DNA of 38,230 bases. Source: Methylobacterium isbiliense. GTDB taxonomy: Bacteria > Pseudomonadota > Alphaproteobacteria > Rhizobiales > Beijerinckiaceae. The position numbers and the translations under genes were made by a program. The stretch spans positions 1 to 38,230 of the forward strand of contig NZ_BPQQ01000039.1 of assembly GCF_022179325.1 (NCBI RefSeq). The letters are read 5' to 3'. Position 1 is the stretch's first letter. Each line of letters begins with the position of its first letter. Of this stretch, positions 1 to 6,436 are shown piece after piece. The notes beneath the pieces were generated by a model that saw only the letters and a list, made by a program, of their open reading frames with translations, ran no database searches and was not told the DNA's origin.

Positions 1-1
1 T

Positions 2-388
2 GCCGTCCTGCGCGATGCCGACATGCGTTCGTTCAAGGCGGATCTCTGGCTGACCTTGGCGTCCGCGCAGGGCGAGATCCCGGGCCTGATCCGCGCCATC
101 CGCGAGGGGCGCATTGACGGATCCTGCTACACGGGCGAGTGCGCCTGCCTCGTCGGCACAATCGCGAATGTGCGCGGGGTCTCCGCCTATCACATCGACA
201 GGGGCGCGTCGCGACCGGCGGAGCAGTGGTTCGCGATGATCCGCCCTGGCGACAAGCCGGGCGACGACAGTGGCGGCGGCTTCGCGGCGCAATGGGCGCT
301 CAACGAATGCTTGGAGTTCTGCCGGACGTTCGGGATCGACCCAGACGGCGAGCCGACGGTGCAGGTCTCGACCGGGGAGGCTGCGTGA
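2..388 (+). CDS. Phage protein, C-terminal part (5' truncated by window edge)
   Basis: The frame is open to the window edge, and the first in-frame ATG (position 23) has no Shine-Dalgarno, so the real start is upstream. The visible part begins AVLRDADMRSFKADLW and continues with a Cys-containing stretch, GECACLVGTIAN. From memory, this combination occurs as the C-terminal domain of phage proteins whose N-terminal half is made of pentapeptide repeats; LRDADMRSFKADL would then be the last repeats. That family memory could not be checked. The stop overlaps the next start (ATGA). Function unknown. Confidence 0.6.
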   Translation, partial: AVLRDADMRSFKADLWLTLASAQGEIPGLIRAIREGRIDGSCYTGECACLVGTIANVRGVSAYHIDRGASRPAEQWFAMIRPGDKPGDDSGGGFAAQWALNECLEFCRTFGIDPDGEPTVQVSTGEAA

Positions 389-570
389 TGCGCACCTTCC
401 CCTCCCACCGCACCGCTGACGGCCTGCTGGTCGTCCCCGTCGATTTCACCGCCCTGCGCCGCGCCCGCCGCCGCGAACAGGTCTCGTTCTGGGCGGCCTT
501 TGTTGCCGCCCTCTCGGTCGCCCTGAGCTTCCTCGGCGGCGCCTACGGCCTCGCGACGGGCATCCTCTGA
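388..570 (+). CDS. Small single-pass membrane protein, 60 aa
   Basis: The start ATG at 388 overlaps the stop of the preceding gene (ATGA). A longer ORF in this frame begins inside the previous gene and is rejected as the start. The protein has a basic segment (RRARRREQ, about residues 24-31) followed by one hydrophobic helix (about 33-57, VSFWAAFVAALSVALSFLGG). The positive-inside rule predicts a cytoplasmic N-terminus. The next tiny membrane gene overlaps its stop. No family is recognised; the position within a phage early operon is the only functional hint. Confidence 0.6.
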   Translation: MRTFPSHRTADGLLVVPVDFTALRRARRREQVSFWAAFVAALSVALSFLGGAYGLATGIL

Positions 571-689
571 TGGCCGCCCGCGATCTCCCCCGCCGCCGCG
601 AGCGCTGTGACCTCTGCCGGGCGCTGTTTGTCATCTGGTGCGCCGCCGTCGGCTTCCTCGTCATCACGACCTGGGGGAGCGGCCTGTGA
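570..689 (+). CDS. 39-residue membrane microprotein
   Basis: The ATG at 570 overlaps the stop of the 60-aa gene (TGATG), and its TGA (687-689) overlaps the GTG start of the next gene (GTGA). The peptide has a basic N-terminus with a CDLC motif (Cys13, Cys16) and then a hydrophobic helix (about 18-34). The perfect two-sided start/stop coupling is the main support for its being real. Function unknown; together with its upstream neighbour it forms a pair of short membrane proteins. Confidence 0.55.
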   Translation: MAARDLPRRRERCDLCRALFVIWCAAVGFLVITTWGSGL

Positions 690-1099
690 TCCAGCGCACC
701 ACCCCCCACACCTACATCGCGGTCTGGCGCGAGCGCTCCGGCGACGAGTTCTGCGAGGAGACCACGGTCGGCAACGGCGCCCGGCTCCTCGCCATCGCCC
801 TGGCGACCGGCGAGCGCCGCGGCTGGGCACTGGTCGAGGTCTACGAGCTGGACCTGACCGACCCGCGCGCGCCGGTCGCGCGCAACGCCACCGCCGAGGT
901 GCTGGCGATGGTGGTCGAGCACATCGACCGTACCGACGCCATCGACGACCTGCCCGACTACCTCGAGGACGCGCTGCGCCGGCATGGCGTGCGGGGCCCG
1001 GCCGAGAAGTGGCCGGCGCGATCCGGCGCGGGCGAGCTCGACTTCATCGAGCAGGGCCGGCGTGAGATGCGGCTGCAGGTGACGGGGGCGAGCATCTGA
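686..1099 (+). CDS. Hypothetical phage protein, 137 aa
   Basis: The GTG start at 686 overlaps the previous stop (GTGA). The in-frame ATG at 638 would overlap the 39-aa gene and was rejected. The product is mostly acidic, with an N-terminal segment TYIAVWRERSGDEFCEE and no recognisable catalytic motif, signal peptide or membrane segment. Its stop is coupled to the next gene (ATGA). Not recognised. Confidence 0.65.
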   Translation: MIQRTTPHTYIAVWRERSGDEFCEETTVGNGARLLAIALATGERRGWALVEVYELDLTDPRAPVARNATAEVLAMVVEHIDRTDAIDDLPDYLEDALRRHGVRGPAEKWPARSGAGELDFIEQGRREMRLQVTGASI

Positions 1100-1377
1100 T
1101 GGCCGCCGTCATCCGCCTCGACACGCGCCAGCCGGTCGATCCCGCGCTGCTCCCCGCCTTCGGCTCGTTCCAGGCGCAGTTGCGCGCCGCGGCAGTGGCC
1201 GAGCACTCCGCCGCCCTGCTCCTCGTCGCGCAGGACATCGCCCATCTTGAGCAGCTGCTGCCCTACGCCGAGCCGGCCCTGGCCGGGCGGATGCGGCAGG
1301 TCCTGGCTCACGCCGCCAGCATCATCGTGCCCGAGCTGGACGCGGTGGGCGGCTACATCGAGGGGAGGCGCGCGTGA
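1099..1377 (+). CDS. Hypothetical phage protein, 92 aa
   Basis: The ATG overlaps the preceding stop (ATGA). The sequence is predicted to be largely alpha-helical and rich in Ala and Leu, with heptad-like hydrophobic spacing around residues 20-75, compatible with a small helical bundle or oligomer. There are no Cys clusters, no signal peptide and no catalytic motif. Its stop overlaps the GTG start of the next gene. Not recognised. Confidence 0.65.
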   Translation: MAAVIRLDTRQPVDPALLPAFGSFQAQLRAAAVAEHSAALLLVAQDIAHLEQLLPYAEPALAGRMRQVLAHAASIIVPELDAVGGYIEGRRA

Positions 1378-1673
1378 GCCGCACGGTCGAACAGGCCGCG
1401 ACGGCGGCCGCCCTTGCTCTGCTGGACGCGCCGACGCCGCTGCACCCGCGCGACGCGAACGGCCGCGTCATCGCCGACGCGCTGGGCCGGCCGCGCGTGC
1501 TCATCCTGCCGACGCGGACGGATGACCCCGCCGGGGATCACGCGCTCGCCTGCGCCATCGCCCGGCTCATCAACGAGGCGGCCGGGGTTGCGCCGGAGGA
1601 CGTCGAGCCTGTGGAGGCGCGCCCGGGCCGGGCTGTGTTCGGGCGGCGCGTTGGTGGTGTGGTGGGGGCGTGA
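1374..1673 (+). CDS. Hypothetical phage protein, 99 aa
   Basis: GTG start at 1374, overlapping the previous stop by three bases. The N-terminal half is Ala-rich and helical; the middle contains PRVLILPTRTDDPAGDHALA, followed by an Asp/Glu-rich tail. No family is recognised. It directly precedes the RecE-like gene, whose GTG start overlaps its stop, so it may be co-produced with the recombination genes. That is context only. Confidence 0.6.
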   Translation: MSRTVEQAATAAALALLDAPTPLHPRDANGRVIADALGRPRVLILPTRTDDPAGDHALACAIARLINEAAGVAPEDVEPVEARPGRAVFGRRVGGVVGA

Positions 1674-2647
1674 CGGCGATGCTCCTGCCCGACTCCGCCG
1701 CGCCCGGCGCCGCCGCCTCGCCGCCCGAACCCCTCGCTGACGGCATCCACTTCGGCCTCGACGAGGCGCGCTACCATGCCGACCTCGCCCTCGGTTCGTC
1801 CGACCTGAAGCGCCTCGCCGCCGAGCCGGCCGACTACTGGTTCGCCTCGCCGCTCAACCCGCACCGCGCGCCCGACGAGACCACGCCGGCGCAGGCGCTC
1901 GGCAAGGCGGTGCACAAGCTGGTGCTGGAGGGTGAGCAAGCATTCGCCTCGAGCTTCGTGCGCCGACCGGACGACCTCGCCCGCCTCACCGCGAAGGCGC
2001 GGGCCGAACTCGCGCCGAACGGCGAGACCGTGCTGCCGGGCGAGGACTTCGACCGGGTGCGCCTCGCGGCCGACCATGTGCTGGCGAACCCGCACCTGAT
2101 CGCGAGCTTCGTCGGCGGCGCGCCCGAGGTCTCGATCGTCTGGACCGACGACGTGGACGGCGAGCCGGTGCGCCGGAAAACCCGGTTCGACTACCTCAAG
2201 CCCCGGGCGGTGGTCGACCTGAAGTCGGTCAGCCCGACGCGCGTCGCGAGCTTCCCGGAGACCTGCCGGCGCGCGCTCGCGCAATGGAACTACCCGGTGC
2301 AGGCCGCGGCCTACTTGCAGGCGCGCGGTCAGCTCGCGCGGTTCGTCGCCGAGGGTGCCGTGCATGGCGACCACGATCCGGCGTGGCTCGCCCGCGTCGC
2401 CGCCGCGCCCGCCTACGCCTTCGTGTTCGTCTTCTGGTCGACGGGCGATGCGCCGCTCACCTGGGGCACCGCGCTCTCGCCCGGGAACGACGTGGTGACG
2501 ATCGCCGAGAAGGTCGTCGACACGGCGCTCTGGAACTACGTCGCGGCCCGCCGCGCGCACGGCCTTGATCGGCCATGGGTCGATCACGCCCCCCTCGAAG
2601 AACTCGACCTCGACGACCTCCCACGCTGGTGGGGCGGGTCGCGCTGA
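1670..2647 (+). CDS. RecE-like PD-(D/E)XK exonuclease
   Basis: Predicted 5'-3' double-strand DNA exonuclease of the exodeoxyribonuclease VIII (RecE) PDDEXK type, 325 aa. It would resect DNA ends to make the 3' single strands used by the RecT protein encoded next. Visible core motifs are GKAVHKLVLE (about 79-88, the G-x-x-x-H element), an Asp in RFDYL (about 172-176), the VVDLKSV strand (about 181-187, D-x-K) and QAAAYLQ (about 211-217, the RecB-family Q-x(3)-Y). The GTG at 1670 overlaps the preceding stop; an ATG nine bases downstream is an alternative start. The gap to recT is only 14 bases. The family call is from motifs plus the RecT neighbour. Confidence 0.82.
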   Translation: MTAMLLPDSAAPGAAASPPEPLADGIHFGLDEARYHADLALGSSDLKRLAAEPADYWFASPLNPHRAPDETTPAQALGKAVHKLVLEGEQAFASSFVRRPDDLARLTAKARAELAPNGETVLPGEDFDRVRLAADHVLANPHLIASFVGGAPEVSIVWTDDVDGEPVRRKTRFDYLKPRAVVDLKSVSPTRVASFPETCRRALAQWNYPVQAAAYLQARGQLARFVAEGAVHGDHDPAWLARVAAAPAYAFVFVFWSTGDAPLTWGTALSPGNDVVTIAEKVVDTALWNYVAARRAHGLDRPWVDHAPLEELDLDDLPRWWGGSR

Positions 2648-2661
2648 CGCCTGGAGGATCC

Positions 2662-3585
2662 ATGGGACAGCTCACCGTCGCACAGCAGCGCCAGCAGGCC
2701 GCCCAGGCCTTCCGCGGCGACTTCCAGCGGATGAGCGGCGAGATCGCCGCCGCGCTGCCGCCGCACATCCCGCCCGAGCGCTTCATGCGCGTCGTGCTGA
2801 CGGCCGTGCAGGGCGATGCGGCGCTGCTGGAGGCTGACCGCAAGTCGCTGTTCGAGGCCAGCATGAAGGCGGCGCAGGACGGCCTGCTGCCGGACAAGCG
2901 CGAAGGCGCGCTCGTCATCTACGCGGGCAAGGTCCAGTGGCTGCCGATGATCGCGGGCGTGCTCAAGAAGGTGCGCAACAGCGGTGAGCTGGCGAGCATC
3001 GCCGCCCACGTCGTGCACGAGAACGACCGCTTCGCGTACGTGCTCGGCGACGAGGAGCGCATCGAGCACGAGCCGAAGCTCGACGGGCCGCGCGGCGCGC
3101 CCCGGGCGGCTTACGCGATCGCGAAGACGAAGGACGGCGGCATCTACCGCGAGGTGATGAGCCTGGAGGAGATCGAGAAGGTCCGCCGGGTCAGCCGGGC
3201 GGCGAACAAGGGGCCCTGGGTCGACTGGTGGGAGGAGATGGCGCGCAAGACGGTGCTGCGCCGCCTCGCCAAGCGCCTGCCGATGTCGACCGACATGGAC
3301 GACCTGATCCGGCGGGACGACGAGCTCTACGACTTCGGCCGTCGCGGTGGTGGCGACCGCCCGTTCAAGGCGGTGGCGAACCCGCTCGCCGACCAGATCG
3401 AGCACCAGCCGTCGACGGAGGCACCCGAGGCGGACGCGGTCGACGACGAGCTCGACGCCGTCGAGGACCGCGGTGGCGAGGGCGACTTGGTCGACGACGC
3501 CAGCGACTTCCCCGGCGACGAGACCCTGCGCGCGATGGAGCGCGAGACAGGCCGCGGGCGCCGCGGCGCGGGCCGGGAGGGCTGA
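2662..3585 (+). CDS. recT: RecT single-strand annealing protein
   Basis: Phage RecT-family recombinase, 307 aa, which coats resected single strands and anneals them to complementary DNA in RecA-independent recombination with the RecE nuclease. The conserved core is clear: an N-terminal region with PERFMRVVLTAVQ, then KSLFEASMKAAQDGLLPDK, IYAGKVQWLPMIAGVLKK, VHENDRF and WWEEMARKTVLRRLAKRLP. The C-terminal 90 residues are acidic and low-complexity (about 230-307), typical of annealases that bind a host partner through a variable tail. Start chosen at 2662 because GGAGG lies 4-8 bases upstream; a longer frame begins inside recE and is rejected. Confidence 0.92.
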   Translation: MGQLTVAQQRQQAAQAFRGDFQRMSGEIAAALPPHIPPERFMRVVLTAVQGDAALLEADRKSLFEASMKAAQDGLLPDKREGALVIYAGKVQWLPMIAGVLKKVRNSGELASIAAHVVHENDRFAYVLGDEERIEHEPKLDGPRGAPRAAYAIAKTKDGGIYREVMSLEEIEKVRRVSRAANKGPWVDWWEEMARKTVLRRLAKRLPMSTDMDDLIRRDDELYDFGRRGGGDRPFKAVANPLADQIEHQPSTEAPEADAVDDELDAVEDRGGEGDLVDDASDFPGDETLRAMERETGRGRRGAGREG

Positions 3586-3588
3586 GCC

Positions 3589-4038
3589 ATGCGCGCCTTG
3601 CCCATCCTCATCGAGGCGGACGGCGACACCACCCTGACCCTCACGGTCGGCACGGGCGCCGCCGCCCAGACGGTCACCGGTCTCCTCTGGGACGAGATGC
3701 TTGGCCTCGTCGCCGCGCTGTCCCACCACGAGATCCGCTCGACCTACTACGGCCTCAGTAAGGTCCGCGCGGCCGGCGCTGAGGAGCCGCCCTGCGTGCC
3801 CCGCCCGGCCGAGCCCGCGGAGCCGATGGTCACCGTGCGCATCCCGCTCGCCCAGGCGCGGCGGCTGTCGGAGGGCCTGTTAGACCTGCTGTGCTGGTCA
3901 GCCGGCTTCACCGCCGCCTGCGGCGATGACGTGCACCGCACGCCCTACGGGGTCGAGCAGACCCGCGAGACTCGCCGGCTCATCCGCACCGCCATCGCTG
4001 AGGCCACGGGCGAGGAGCCCGAGCCGCTGCCGTTCTGA
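3589..4038 (+). CDS. Hypothetical phage protein, 149 aa
   Basis: It starts three bases after the recT stop, so it is in the same transcript. The N-terminal half looks beta-rich (PILIEADGDTTLTLTVGTG), followed by WDEMLGLVAALSHHEIRSTYYGLSK and a helical C-terminal half with RIPLAQARRLSEGLLDLLCW. No family is recognised. Its position next to recE/recT is typical of variable accessory proteins of phage recombination modules, but no recombination motif is seen. Confidence 0.65.
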   Translation: MRALPILIEADGDTTLTLTVGTGAAAQTVTGLLWDEMLGLVAALSHHEIRSTYYGLSKVRAAGAEEPPCVPRPAEPAEPMVTVRIPLAQARRLSEGLLDLLCWSAGFTAACGDDVHRTPYGVEQTRETRRLIRTAIAEATGEEPEPLPF

Positions 4039-4048
4039 GGAGGGGCCC

Positions 4049-4387
4049 ATGCGATCCACCGCCACCCCGCGCTCCATCGGCGAGCGCATCTCCGCCCGCC
4101 GCCGCCGCATCGGCATCACGCAGGGCGAACTCGGCGCCACCGTCTGCCTCGGCCCGCGCACCATCTCGGACATCGAGCGCGGCAAGCGCGCCCCGGGCGT
4201 GCTGCTCCCGCGCCTCGCCGAAGCGCTCGGCCTGCACCCGCAGGATCTGACCGCGGAGTTCGACCCCATCGAGCCGGCCGGCGAGGAGCACGACCTGTTC
4301 AGCGCCTACCGCGCGCTGCCCGACGAGGGCCGCGCCTACGTCCGCAGCCTCGTCACTGAGGCAGCGGCCGGGAGGATCGCGCGATGA
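4049..4387 (+). CDS. XRE-family helix-turn-helix regulator
   Basis: Cro/CI-type DNA-binding protein, 112 aa. The HTH spans about residues 9-63: GERISARRRRIGITQGELG, then RTISDIERGKRAP and LPRLAEALGLHPQDL. The C-terminal 45 residues (EEHDLFSAYRALPDEGRAYV) form a helical extension and there is no peptidase domain, so it is not a LexA/CI-type self-cleaving repressor. Start at 4049 with GAGGAGGGG just upstream; the longer frame starting in the previous gene is rejected. It lies within the rightward operon rather than being divergent, so it is more likely a Cro-like or late-acting regulator than the main immunity repressor (inference). Confidence 0.8.
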   Translation: MRSTATPRSIGERISARRRRIGITQGELGATVCLGPRTISDIERGKRAPGVLLPRLAEALGLHPQDLTAEFDPIEPAGEEHDLFSAYRALPDEGRAYVRSLVTEAAAGRIAR

Positions 4388-4728
4388 AGCTGTCCGACGC
4401 GCTCAGCGACTTCGACCTCGCCGACCTGGGCCATCGCCTACAGGCCGCCGCCCTCCACCAGGACCGGTGCCGGCGCCACGCCATGAGGCTGGGAGTGCCC
4501 GACGACTGCCCCGAGACCCGCCGGGCGGTGGCGAACGTCGACCTCGCGGCCGACGCCCTGGTGGGCGCCGAGCGGCTGGTGGCGACGGTGGTGCGCTTCC
4601 TCGCCGACGAGCGCACGGGCCGGCCCGAGCCGCGGACCGAGGCTGCGCGGGCGACGCCGCTTGCCATGCGCCGGCCCGGCTCGTCGCTCGGGCCCGTGGT
4701 GGTGCCGATGTCGGTGGAGGGGCGGTGA
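4384..4728 (+). CDS. Hypothetical phage protein, 114 aa
   Basis: ATG overlaps the stop of the XRE gene (ATGA). The first 80 residues are predicted helical (LADLGHRLQAAALHQDRC, ANVDLAADALVGAERLVATV), followed by a Pro/Arg-rich tail. There are no motifs of known function. The tight coupling to the regulator suggests co-expression. Not recognised. Confidence 0.6.
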   Translation: MKLSDALSDFDLADLGHRLQAAALHQDRCRRHAMRLGVPDDCPETRRAVANVDLAADALVGAERLVATVVRFLADERTGRPEPRTEAARATPLAMRRPGSSLGPVVVPMSVEGR

Positions 4729-4970
4729 TGCGCTATCGCTGGCCCCGCACCCTTCACGGCTGGAAGACGCTGTTCTGGCTCTGGCTCGGGCGCTGCCCGG
4801 TCCACCACAGCCGCCTGCGCGTCGACTGGGCTCCCTACGACGACGGACGCACCGCGTTCTGCTTCCGGTGCCATGGCATCGGCCTGTGGCCGCAGGGCGC
4901 GCGCGAGGCGCTGCGGCAGAACACGCTGGCGGCAGAGCGCCGCGAGTCCTCCGCCGAGGAGGGCCGCTGA
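4728..4970 (+). CDS. Small zinc-ribbon-like phage protein, 80 aa
   Basis: The ATG at 4728 overlaps the previous stop. A CPVHH motif and FCFRCHGIG (C-x2-C-H) together supply four or more Cys/His ligands, suggesting a small zinc-binding fold; an aromatic, basic N-terminus (MRYRWPRTLHGWKTLFWLWL) precedes it. The stop lies one base before the ATG of the GcrA-like gene. The metal-binding reading is an inference from ligand spacing; function unknown. Confidence 0.6.
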   Translation: MRYRWPRTLHGWKTLFWLWLGRCPVHHSRLRVDWAPYDDGRTAFCFRCHGIGLWPQGAREALRQNTLAAERRESSAEEGR

Positions 4971-4971
4971 C

Positions 4972-5922
4972 ATGCCCGCCCCCTGGACCAAGCCCGAGCG
5001 CACCGCGCTGCGCGACATGTGGCGCAAGGGCCTGCCGCCGGCCGTCATCGCGACGTCGCTGCGCGCGCGGTTCGGCCACCACTACCGGGCTGCGGACATC
5101 CCGGGTCGGGTGCGCGACTTCGGGTTCCTGGCCGATCATCCGGCCGCGCCGGCCGAGGCCGAGCCGCCGCCCGCGGTCGTCAGCCCGCCGCCGGCCGAGG
5201 AGCCCGCGGCTCGGCCGCAGCCCGCCGCTTGGTCCGAGCAGGCCATAGACCGGCTCAAGACCATGTGGCGGGACGGCGCGACCGGCCCCGCGATCGCCGC
5301 GGCGCTGACGCGGGAGTTCGGCGCGCCGCGCACGCGCAACGCCGTCATGGGCATGGTGCACCGGCTGGGGCTCAAGGGGCAGCAGGGGCGGCTGGCCGAG
5401 GAGCCGGTGGCGAGCCCGGGCGAGGCTCTCAGTGAGGCACCCCAGGCTCTCACTAGCGAGGCCGAGGCTCTCAGTTGCCCGGGCGAGAGCCCTGCAGAGA
5501 AACGCGACTCGCTACAGAACCCGACGCCGGAGCCGGAGTCTCAACACCTCGCCGCAGGCCCCACGTTAATTTTTCCGGCCACGAACGAGGCGGCGAAAAT
5601 TAACACGCCGCCGGACCAGCAGGCGTCTGCCCATCCCAGGCCGGCTGCCGAACCCGCGCCGCCGGTGCTGACGATGGTGCGCCCCGAGCCCCGCCCGGCC
5701 AACTGGCCGCCCGCCGACGGCATCCCGATGGCCGACCTGCGGTGGGGCGAGTGCCGGTGGCCGGTGAGCGGGTTCCAGGCGGTGCAGCACCGGTTCTGTG
5801 CGGCCCGGGCGACGGGCGACTCCCCGTACTGCGCGGAGTATCGGCGGAGGGCCACGGCGCCGCGCGAGATGGGGCGCGGGCCGGGGCGGTATCCGGGGTG
5901 GGTGGATGGGGGTGTGGCGTGA
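4972..5922 (+). CDS. GcrA-family cell-cycle regulator homologue, tandem DNA-binding domains
   Basis: 316 aa. GcrA is an alphaproteobacterial transcription co-activator that binds sigma70-RNA polymerase and responds to CcrM (GANTC) adenine methylation. The classical GcrA DNA-binding unit is at about residues 87-137 (WSEQAIDRLKTMWRDG, then TRNAVMGMVHRLGLKG). The C-terminal sigma-binding type module is at about 255-295 (GECRWPV, then FCAARATGDSPYCAEY). Unusually, a second, diverged copy of the N-terminal unit occupies residues 5-53 (WTKPERTALRDMWRKGLPP, then IPGRVRDFGF). A 115-residue Pro/Ala/Glu-rich linker (about 140-255) separates the second unit from the C-terminus. Host GcrA is usually about 170-180 aa, so this is a long phage version that may redirect host transcription (inference). 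Start at 4972, one base after the previous stop. Confidence 0.82.
   Translation: MPAPWTKPERTALRDMWRKGLPPAVIATSLRARFGHHYRAADIPGRVRDFGFLADHPAAPAEAEPPPAVVSPPPAEEPAARPQPAAWSEQAIDRLKTMWRDGATGPAIAAALTREFGAPRTRNAVMGMVHRLGLKGQQGRLAEEPVASPGEALSEAPQALTSEAEALSCPGESPAEKRDSLQNPTPEPESQHLAAGPTLIFPATNEAAKINTPPDQQASAHPRPAAEPAPPVLTMVRPEPRPANWPPADGIPMADLRWGECRWPVSGFQAVQHRFCAARATGDSPYCAEYRRRATAPREMGRGPGRYPGWVDGGVA
5422..5491 (+). repeat. Three 21-bp spaced direct repeats plus one inverted core (iteron-like)
   Basis: The core [G/C]AGGCTCTCA[G/C]T begins at 5422, 5443 and 5464, exactly 21 bases (two helical turns) apart. An inverted match to the centre (GAGAGCC) follows at 5485-5491. The repeats lie in the linker-coding part of the GcrA-like gene and also encode a 7-residue pattern (EALS / QALT / EALS). 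They may be protein-level linker repeats, or DNA sites for a regulator or replication initiator. Confidence 0.55.
5565..5604 (+). repeat. AT-rich perfect inverted repeat inside the GcrA-like gene
   Basis: GTTAATTTT (5565-5573) and AAAATTAAC (5596-5604) are perfect 9-bp inverted arms separated by 22 GC-rich bases. Such A/T runs are exceptional in this GC-rich operon. The element lies about 75 bases downstream of the 21-bp repeats. It could be an operator or an unwinding element; no function is proven. Confidence 0.55.
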
Positions 5923-6251
5923 CGGAATCCGCCCTCACCGAAGGCCGCAAGGATGACGGCGGCAAGGATCCCTGGGACCTCGCGCCCTGGGATGCCTTCC
6001 GCGCCATCGTGCAGGTGCTGGCATTCGGCGCCCGGAAGTACGCGCCTCGCAACTGGGAGCGCGGCATGGCGTGGTCGCGCCTCTACGCGGCCCTGTTCCG
6101 CCACCTGACCGCGTGGTGGCAGGGCGAGAACGTGGACGCAGAGACCGGCCTGCCGCACCTCTGGCACGCCGGTGCCTGCATCGTCTTCCTCATCGCCTAC
6201 GAACTGCGCGGCGTCGGCCAGGACGACCGCCCGACCGAGGGCGCGCCATGA
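5919..6251 (+). CDS. DUF5664 family dATP/dGTP diphosphohydrolase-like protein
   Basis: 110 aa, MazG-superfamily small pyrophosphohydrolase of the DUF5664 (MazZ-like) type, expected to hydrolyse purine dNTPs to dNMP and so shape the nucleotide pool during phage growth. Diagnostic segments are GRKDDGGKDPWDLAPW (about 8-23), VLAFGARKYAPRNWERGM (about 33-50), RLYAALFRHLTAWWQGE (about 54-70) and GLPHLWHAGACIVFLIAYE (about 76-94). The GTG at 5919 overlaps the GcrA-like stop (GTGA). Characterised MazZ proteins work with a phage PurZ in diaminopurine genomes; no purZ is visible here, so a general dNTP role is safer. Confidence 0.8.
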   Translation: MTESALTEGRKDDGGKDPWDLAPWDAFRAIVQVLAFGARKYAPRNWERGMAWSRLYAALFRHLTAWWQGENVDAETGLPHLWHAGACIVFLIAYELRGVGQDDRPTEGAP

Positions 6252-6436
6252 AAATCTCCGTCTTCGTCTGCGCCAACGCCGACTGCCCGCCCGACCGCCT
6301 CTGGCTAGCGCGCATCGAGCGCGGGACCACCGCGACCACCGTGTTCGCGCCGACGCAGGCCGATGTGCGGGTGAAGGCGGAGGCGGCCGTGGCGGCCGAG
6401 CAGGAGCGGGCGCGCAGGGCGGGGAGGCCGGCTTGA
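6248..6436 (+). CDS. Hypothetical phage protein, 62 aa
   Basis: ATG at 6248 overlaps the previous stop (ATGA), and its own stop overlaps the methyltransferase start. The N-terminal part is beta-strand-like (MKISVFVCANADCPPDRLW), and the C-terminal half is a basic/acidic Ala-rich helix (AEAAVAAEQERARRAG). Not recognised. Confidence 0.6.
   Translation: MKISVFVCANADCPPDRLWLARIERGTTATTVFAPTQADVRVKAEAAVAAEQERARRAGRPA

Noticed and set aside
4049-4387. Main immunity repressor of the prophage
   Set aside because: It lies within the early operon on the same strand and lacks a self-cleavage domain, so a Cro-like or accessory regulator is more likely.
5919-6251. Evidence for a Z-genome (diaminopurine) phage from the MazZ-like protein
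   Set aside because: No phage PurZ or matching polymerase is visible; the purA and purB in the window are ordinary chromosomal genes outside the element.
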